9,218 nt of DNA, taken from the NCBI GenBank assembly GCA_944390615.1, contig CALXRJ010000031.1, positions 1 to 9,218 of the forward strand. The letters run 5' to 3'. Below are positions 7,057 through 9,218 of this stretch, one piece after another; position 1 is the first letter of the stretch; the number at the start of each line of letters is the position of its first letter. The stretch is from an uncultured Clostridia bacterium. GTDB taxonomy: Bacteria; Bacillota; Clostridia; TANB77; CAG-508. The position numbers were made by a program, and so were the translations under genes. Under the pieces are notes generated by a model, which saw nothing but the letters and a program-made list of their open reading frames with translations, was not told the origin of the DNA and made no database searches.

Positions 7057-7761
7057 ATGGTAAAAAAAATTTTAAATCATAGAATCATGGTATTTGGTTT
7101 TATCTTAAGTTTAGTTGTTGTTATGGCAGTAGTGGGCTTTTCAAAATATAGTGAAGTAGAGGCTTTATCCAAATATGGTTCACGAGGAGATGAAGTAAAA
7201 CAAATACAAGAAAAATTAAAAAGATGGGGCTATTATAGTGGAAATGTAGATGGAATCTATGGTAGCCAAACATTAGCAGCTGTTAAATCTTTTCAACAAA
7301 AAAATGGTTTGACAGTAGATGGAATTGCAGGAGAAAAAACACTTGCTGCTATGGGAATTACCAGTTCTTCTAGTAGTTCAAGTGGTTCGAGTGGTTCAAC
7401 CAATAGTAATTCCAGTAATGTAAATTTACTGGCAAGGCTAATTTATGGAGAAGCAAGGGGAGAATCTTATACAGGACAAGTTGCGGTAGGAGCAGTAGTT
7501 TTAAATCGAGTAAAAAGTAGTTCTTTTCCTAATACCATATCAGGTGTAATTTATCAATCAGGAGCATTTGATGCCGTATCTGATGGACAAATCAATTTAA
7601 CACCAGACAGTACAGCTAAAAAAGCAGCACAAGATGCTTTAAATGGTTGGGATCCATCTTATGGAGCCATCTATTATTTTAACCCTTCAACAGCAACCAA
7701 TAAATGGATTTGGTCAAGGCCCATGACAGTTACAATTGGAAAACATCGATTTTGTAAATAA
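7057..7761 (+). CDS. sleB: Spore cortex-lytic enzyme SleB-type hydrolase
   Basis: A 234-residue exported peptidoglycan hydrolase. SleB-family enzymes are lytic transglycosylases that cleave muramic-delta-lactam-containing spore cortex at germination. Residues 9-27 form a hydrophobic signal or membrane segment ending near E-V-E-A-L. A peptidoglycan-binding domain (about 38-100) follows, with R-G-D-E-V-K-Q-I-Q, W-G-Y-Y-S-G-N-V-D-G-I-Y-G and F-Q-Q-K-N-G-L-T-V-D-G. A Ser/Gly-rich linker spans 102-120, then the catalytic Hydrolase_2 domain (123-233) with L-I-Y-G-E-A-R-G-E (Glu132 the likely catalytic acid), G-A-F-D-A-V and G-A-I-Y-Y-F-N-P. The ATG has GGAG at 7044-7047. The gene stands alone between two terminators, without the ypeB partner found in Bacillus. 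No clear forespore sigma-G promoter was visible. It may instead be a vegetative SleB-like hydrolase, but it suggests sporulation ability. Confidence 0.92.
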   Translation: MVKKILNHRIMVFGFILSLVVVMAVVGFSKYSEVEALSKYGSRGDEVKQIQEKLKRWGYYSGNVDGIYGSQTLAAVKSFQQKNGLTVDGIAGEKTLAAMGITSSSSSSSGSSGSTNSNSSNVNLLARLIYGEARGESYTGQVAVGAVVLNRVKSSSFPNTISGVIYQSGAFDAVSDGQINLTPDSTAKKAAQDALNGWDPSYGAIYYFNPSTATNKWIWSRPMTVTIGKHRFCK

Positions 7762-7811
7762 AAAAAGCACATTTTTTGCGAAAATACTTGCAAAAGATGT
7801 GCTTTTTTTAT
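7761..7811 (+). terminator. Strong intrinsic terminator after sleB
   Basis: A 19-bp stem (7761-7779 with 7790-7808, one G-T wobble) with a 10-base loop carries a GCACAT/ATGTGC core and ends in a T-run up to 7809. The left arm begins at the last base of the sleB stop codon. The stem also contains the -35 box of the following tRNA promoter. Confidence 0.9.
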
Positions 7812-7816
7812 ATAAT
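7788..7816 (+). promoter_or_regulatory. Promoter for tRNA-Gln overlapping the sleB terminator
   Basis: TTGCAA (7788-7793) is followed after exactly 17 bases by a perfect TATAAT (7811-7816). Transcription would start near 7823, about seven bases before the mature tRNA. The -35 box lies in the loop-proximal part of the sleB terminator hairpin. Spacing and -10 match are ideal, so the call is fairly strong. Confidence 0.7.
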
Positions 7817-7829
7817 AACTAAAGTTTAT

Positions 7830-7904
7830 TGGGGTGTAGCCAAGCGGTAAGGCAGATGGCTCTGACCCATCGATGCGTAGGTTCGAATCCTACCACCCCA
7901 GCCA
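7830..7904 (+). tRNA. tRNA-Gln (anticodon CUG), CCA encoded
   Basis: The cloverleaf folds fully. The acceptor stem is TGGGGTG (7830-7836) with CACCCCA (7894-7900). The D arm runs 7839-7853 (GCC/GGC stem, loop with GG). The anticodon stem is GATGG/CCATC (7855-7859, 7867-7871) with loop CTCTGAC, giving anticodon CTG at 7862-7864, which reads CAG. The T arm is GTAGG/CCTAC with loop TTCGAAT (7882-7888). Discriminator G (7901) and an encoded CCA (7902-7904) complete it. The short variable loop and U-G-type acceptor start match bacterial tRNA-Gln. This is the minor glutamine isoacceptor; a UUG species must be elsewhere. Confidence 0.96.
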
Positions 7905-7910
7905 TCTAGT

Positions 7911-8058
7911 GATAATGCGAACAATATATAGTACTTTATACGGTGGGTTTGCTGTAAATGTAAAATTATAGCATTATCCCAAAAGGAAACCTAGTAAAAT
8001 ACTAGGCTTTTAACTTTGTCAAGTATTAAGAGAAGCTTCCTATAATACTTGATAAAGT
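7911..8058 (+). ncRNA. Candidate structured RNA / leader upstream of the DUF3800 gene
   Basis: The 236 bases between the tRNA and the DUF3800 start contain no gene but four ordered inverted repeats. P1 pairs GATAATGC (7911-7918) with GCATTATC (7971-7978). Inside it TTTA-ta-CGGT (7935-7944) can pair with GCTG-TAAA (7951-7958) around loop GGGTTT. P3 is CCTAGTA/TACTAGG (7990-7996, 8000-8006) with an AAA loop followed by CTTTT. P4 is a 16-pair stem (8013-8028 with 8043-8058, one G-T wobble). GGTTT in the inner loop could also pair with AAACC at 7987-7991. Conserved DUF3800 RNA motifs are known near DUF3800 genes, so this may be one of them. P3 could instead be a weak terminator for the tRNA, and P4 an operator. 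Bases 8059-8128 show no further clear structure. Confidence 0.5.
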
Positions 8059-8128
8059 CATTGTAAAGATAAAACTGAATACGAAGAAATTACCATATAT
8101 ATTATAAATAATTTTTAAAATAAGAAAT

Positions 8129-8136
8129 AGGTGATT
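8129..8136 (+). promoter_or_regulatory. Ribosome binding site placing the DUF3800 start at ATT 8141
   Basis: AGGTGATT matches the 16S rRNA 3' end over seven consecutive bases (AGGTGAT). It ends four bases before ATT 8141. The in-frame stop TGA 8132-8134 lies inside it, so no earlier start exists in this frame. No ATG, GTG or TTG occurs in frame until 8309. Confidence 0.65.
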
Positions 8137-8140
8137 AGAG

Positions 8141-8812
8141 ATTAAAACAAGACTTAATATATTTATTGATGAAAGCGGAGATTTTGGGTTTGTAAATGGT
8201 AGCTCTGAATTATATGGAGTATCATTTACAATACATGAAAGTGATGATTCGATAGTAGACGATTTAGAATATTTAAATAATAGATTAAAAAGAGCTAATT
8301 ATGATGGTATGATACATCTTGCTGATTTAGTTGCTAAAAGAGGGGAGTATTCACATTTAAAACTTGAACAAAGAAAAAATATCTTTTGGGCAATATTTTA
8401 CTTTTCTAAGAGAGTTAAAGTGAAAATACATACTATTGTAATTGACAAAAGATTTAAAAATAGTAAAGCTCAATTGAATAGAGAATTAGCCATTGAAATA
8501 AATAATTTTTTTGAATCTATAAGTGATTATATGAAGCAGTTTGAAAAAGTTGTTGTTTATTATGATAATGGACAAGAAGCATTAGGAGCAATTATTGATA
8601 CATTATTAATTACTAAGAATAACATTGAACATCGAATTGAATTTGACCATAAGGAAAAAAGATTGTTTCAAGTCTCTGATATGTTAACGTTTATTGATAA
8701 AATTGTATATAAACATAACCATAATATTCCTCTTACAAAAGCTGAAAAATATTTTTTTAGTGTAAAAGACATTTTAGGAATTATAAGGCAACTAAAAAAT
8801 AAAAGATTGTAA
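8141..8812 (+). CDS. DUF3800-family protein, probable ATT start codon
   Basis: The reading frame is open from 8135 and encodes 223 residues from ATT 8141 (usual family size). The N-terminus reads (I/M)-K-T-R-L-N-I-F-I-D-E-S-G-D-F-G-F. F-I-D-E-S-G (8-13) is the DUF3800 signature with the conserved acidic residue Asp10. Further acidic positions are V-Y-Y-D-N-G (Asp142) and Q-V-S-D-M-L (Asp180) near the C-terminus, consistent with the RNase H-like nuclease fold proposed for this family. Substrate and role are unknown; members occur in accessory and mobile regions. The ATG at 8309 would remove the first 56 residues including the signature, so it is probably not the true start. Initiation at ATT behind a strong ribosome site would be unusual; alternatively a former ATG has mutated. 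No partner protein gene is adjacent; a possible structured RNA lies upstream and a terminator directly downstream. Confidence 0.78.
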   Translation: MKTRLNIFIDESGDFGFVNGSSELYGVSFTIHESDDSIVDDLEYLNNRLKRANYDGMIHLADLVAKRGEYSHLKLEQRKNIFWAIFYFSKRVKVKIHTIVIDKRFKNSKAQLNRELAIEINNFFESISDYMKQFEKVVVYYDNGQEALGAIIDTLLITKNNIEHRIEFDHKEKRLFQVSDMLTFIDKIVYKHNHNIPLTKAEKYFFSVKDILGIIRQLKNKRL

Positions 8813-8848
8813 TATAATGATTTGTATAATAATATTGTTATTAATAAT

Positions 8849-8876
8849 AAAAAGCCATTCGTATGAATGGCTTTTT
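8849..8876 (+). terminator. Intrinsic terminator after the DUF3800 gene
   Basis: Perfect 12-base arms (8849-8860 and 8865-8876), AAAAAGCCATTC and its complement, enclose a GTAT loop, and the right arm ends in five T. The symmetric A and T runs would let it work in both directions. It lies 36 bases after the DUF3800 stop codon. Confidence 0.88.
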
Positions 8877-8878
8877 GC

Positions 8879-8919
8879 GACGCTCTGCGTCTACACGGGT
8901 TTGGTCCTTTTGAGACCAA
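8879..8919. repeat. Pair of small hairpins in a GC-richer patch after the terminator
   Basis: GACGC-TCT-GCGTC (8879-8891) and TTGGTC/GACCAA (8901-8906 with 8914-8919, 7-base loop) follow the terminator directly. The patch is clearly richer in G and C than the A/T-only DNA after it (8920-9010), and its meaning is unknown. From 8920 to 9085 only a probable promoter and a ribosome site for the next gene are visible. Confidence 0.5.
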
Positions 8920-9011
8920 TACAAATAATATTATTTATAATATATATTATTCATTTAACTAATTAAATTATACACTAAATTTTAAAAAATGTATATAGTT
9001 TTTTTTAAAAA

Positions 9012-9041
9012 TTTACAAAATCTATATAATTATGATATATT
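9012..9041 (+). promoter_or_regulatory. Possible promoter for the HAD-family gene
   Basis: TTTACA (9012-9017) is followed after 18 bases by TATATT (9036-9041), with TGA immediately in front as an extended -10. Transcription would begin near 9048, leaving a leader of about 38 bases with AAAGGA at 9072-9077. A TATAAT at 9025-9030 is an alternative -10 but lacks a good -35. Confidence 0.4.
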
Positions 9042-9085
9042 AATAGTGTTATATAACAAAAATAATAAAATAAAGGAATTAAAAG

Positions 9086-9218
9086 ATGTTTAAAAATAAA
9101 AAAGTAATAATATTCGATATGGATGGAACTTTAATTGATTCTATTGGAATATGGAATATTACTGATGAAATATTAATTAAAATATTATCTGGAAAAGAAA
9201 AAATTGATATTCAAGATA
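9086..9218 (+). CDS. HAD-superfamily hydrolase (phosphatase/beta-phosphoglucomutase-like), N-terminal part
   Basis: Only 44 codons are present before the window ends. The translation M-F-K-N-K-K-V-I-I-F-D-M-D-G-T-L-I-D-S contains HAD motif I, D-x-D-G-T-(L/V), whose first Asp (residue 11) is the nucleophile that forms an aspartyl-phosphate. The following I-G-I-W-N-I-T-D-E segment fits the start of the alpha-helical C1 cap seen in phosphoglycolate phosphatase and beta-phosphoglucomutase relatives. The ATG has AAAGGA (9072-9077) eight bases upstream. Its substrate cannot be inferred from this fragment. Confidence 0.88.
   Translation, partial: MFKNKKVIIFDMDGTLIDSIGIWNITDEILIKILSGKEKIDIQD

Noticed and set aside
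7877..7904. tRNA 3' end as phage or island attachment site
   Set aside because: No second copy of the T-arm/acceptor sequence was found downstream in the window and no integrase gene is present; a distant attR outside the window cannot be excluded.
8061..8108. TTGTAA (8061-8066) with TATAAA/TATTAT near 8100-8108 as a DUF3800 promoter
   Set aside because: The spacing is far too long (over 30 bases), and neither -10 candidate has a -35 at the proper distance.
8668..8919. Minus-strand open frame over the DUF3800 3' end and terminator
   Set aside because: It reads through terminator hairpins and lies antisense to conserved DUF3800 sequence.
1..9218. CRISPR array, rRNA genes or complete insertion sequence
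   Set aside because: No regularly spaced direct repeats, rRNA segments or transposase-like proteins were seen on either strand.

Overview
The window looks like chromosomal DNA of a very AT-rich, probably spore-forming, low-GC Gram-positive bacterium (Clostridia-like, perhaps an uncultured gut lineage). The reasons are AGA-dominated arginine usage, GGAGG-type ribosome binding sites, T-tailed hairpin terminators, a spore cortex-lytic enzyme gene (sleB) and a yvcK gene with a clostridial-style membrane N-terminus. The exact taxon cannot be read from the sequence.

Left part (1-1045): a minus-strand pair encodes an NfeD-like membrane protein and, downstream of it, an SPFH/stomatin protein that runs off the window edge. 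A strong extended -10 promoter (837-865, minus) drives the pair. It stands back to back with a plus-strand promoter (990-1018) for murB.

Centre (1046-7006): one apparent plus-strand operon of murB, yvcK, a glycogen-debranching-type amylo-alpha-1,6-glucosidase and holA, closed by a long nested hairpin terminator. It joins cell-wall precursor synthesis, a carbon/cell-wall regulator of the YvcK family, storage polysaccharide breakdown and replication. Three things are odd. The YvcK ligand-binding motifs are altered. A near-perfect 52-bp GC-rich palindrome lies just before holA. And holA is split by a +1 frameshift near 6017-6021 although its full-length protein is otherwise intact.

Right part (7007-9218): sleB with its own terminator, then tRNA-Gln(CUG), whose promoter -35 box lies inside that terminator hairpin. 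After the tRNA comes a 236-nt gene-free stretch rich in inverted repeats, followed by a DUF3800 gene that appears to start at a non-standard ATT codon behind a very good Shine-Dalgarno sequence. DUF3800 genes are known to be accompanied by conserved structured RNAs, so the leader plus gene is the best candidate in this window for an under-described system. A terminator, two more hairpins and the first 44 codons of a HAD-family phosphatase gene finish the window.
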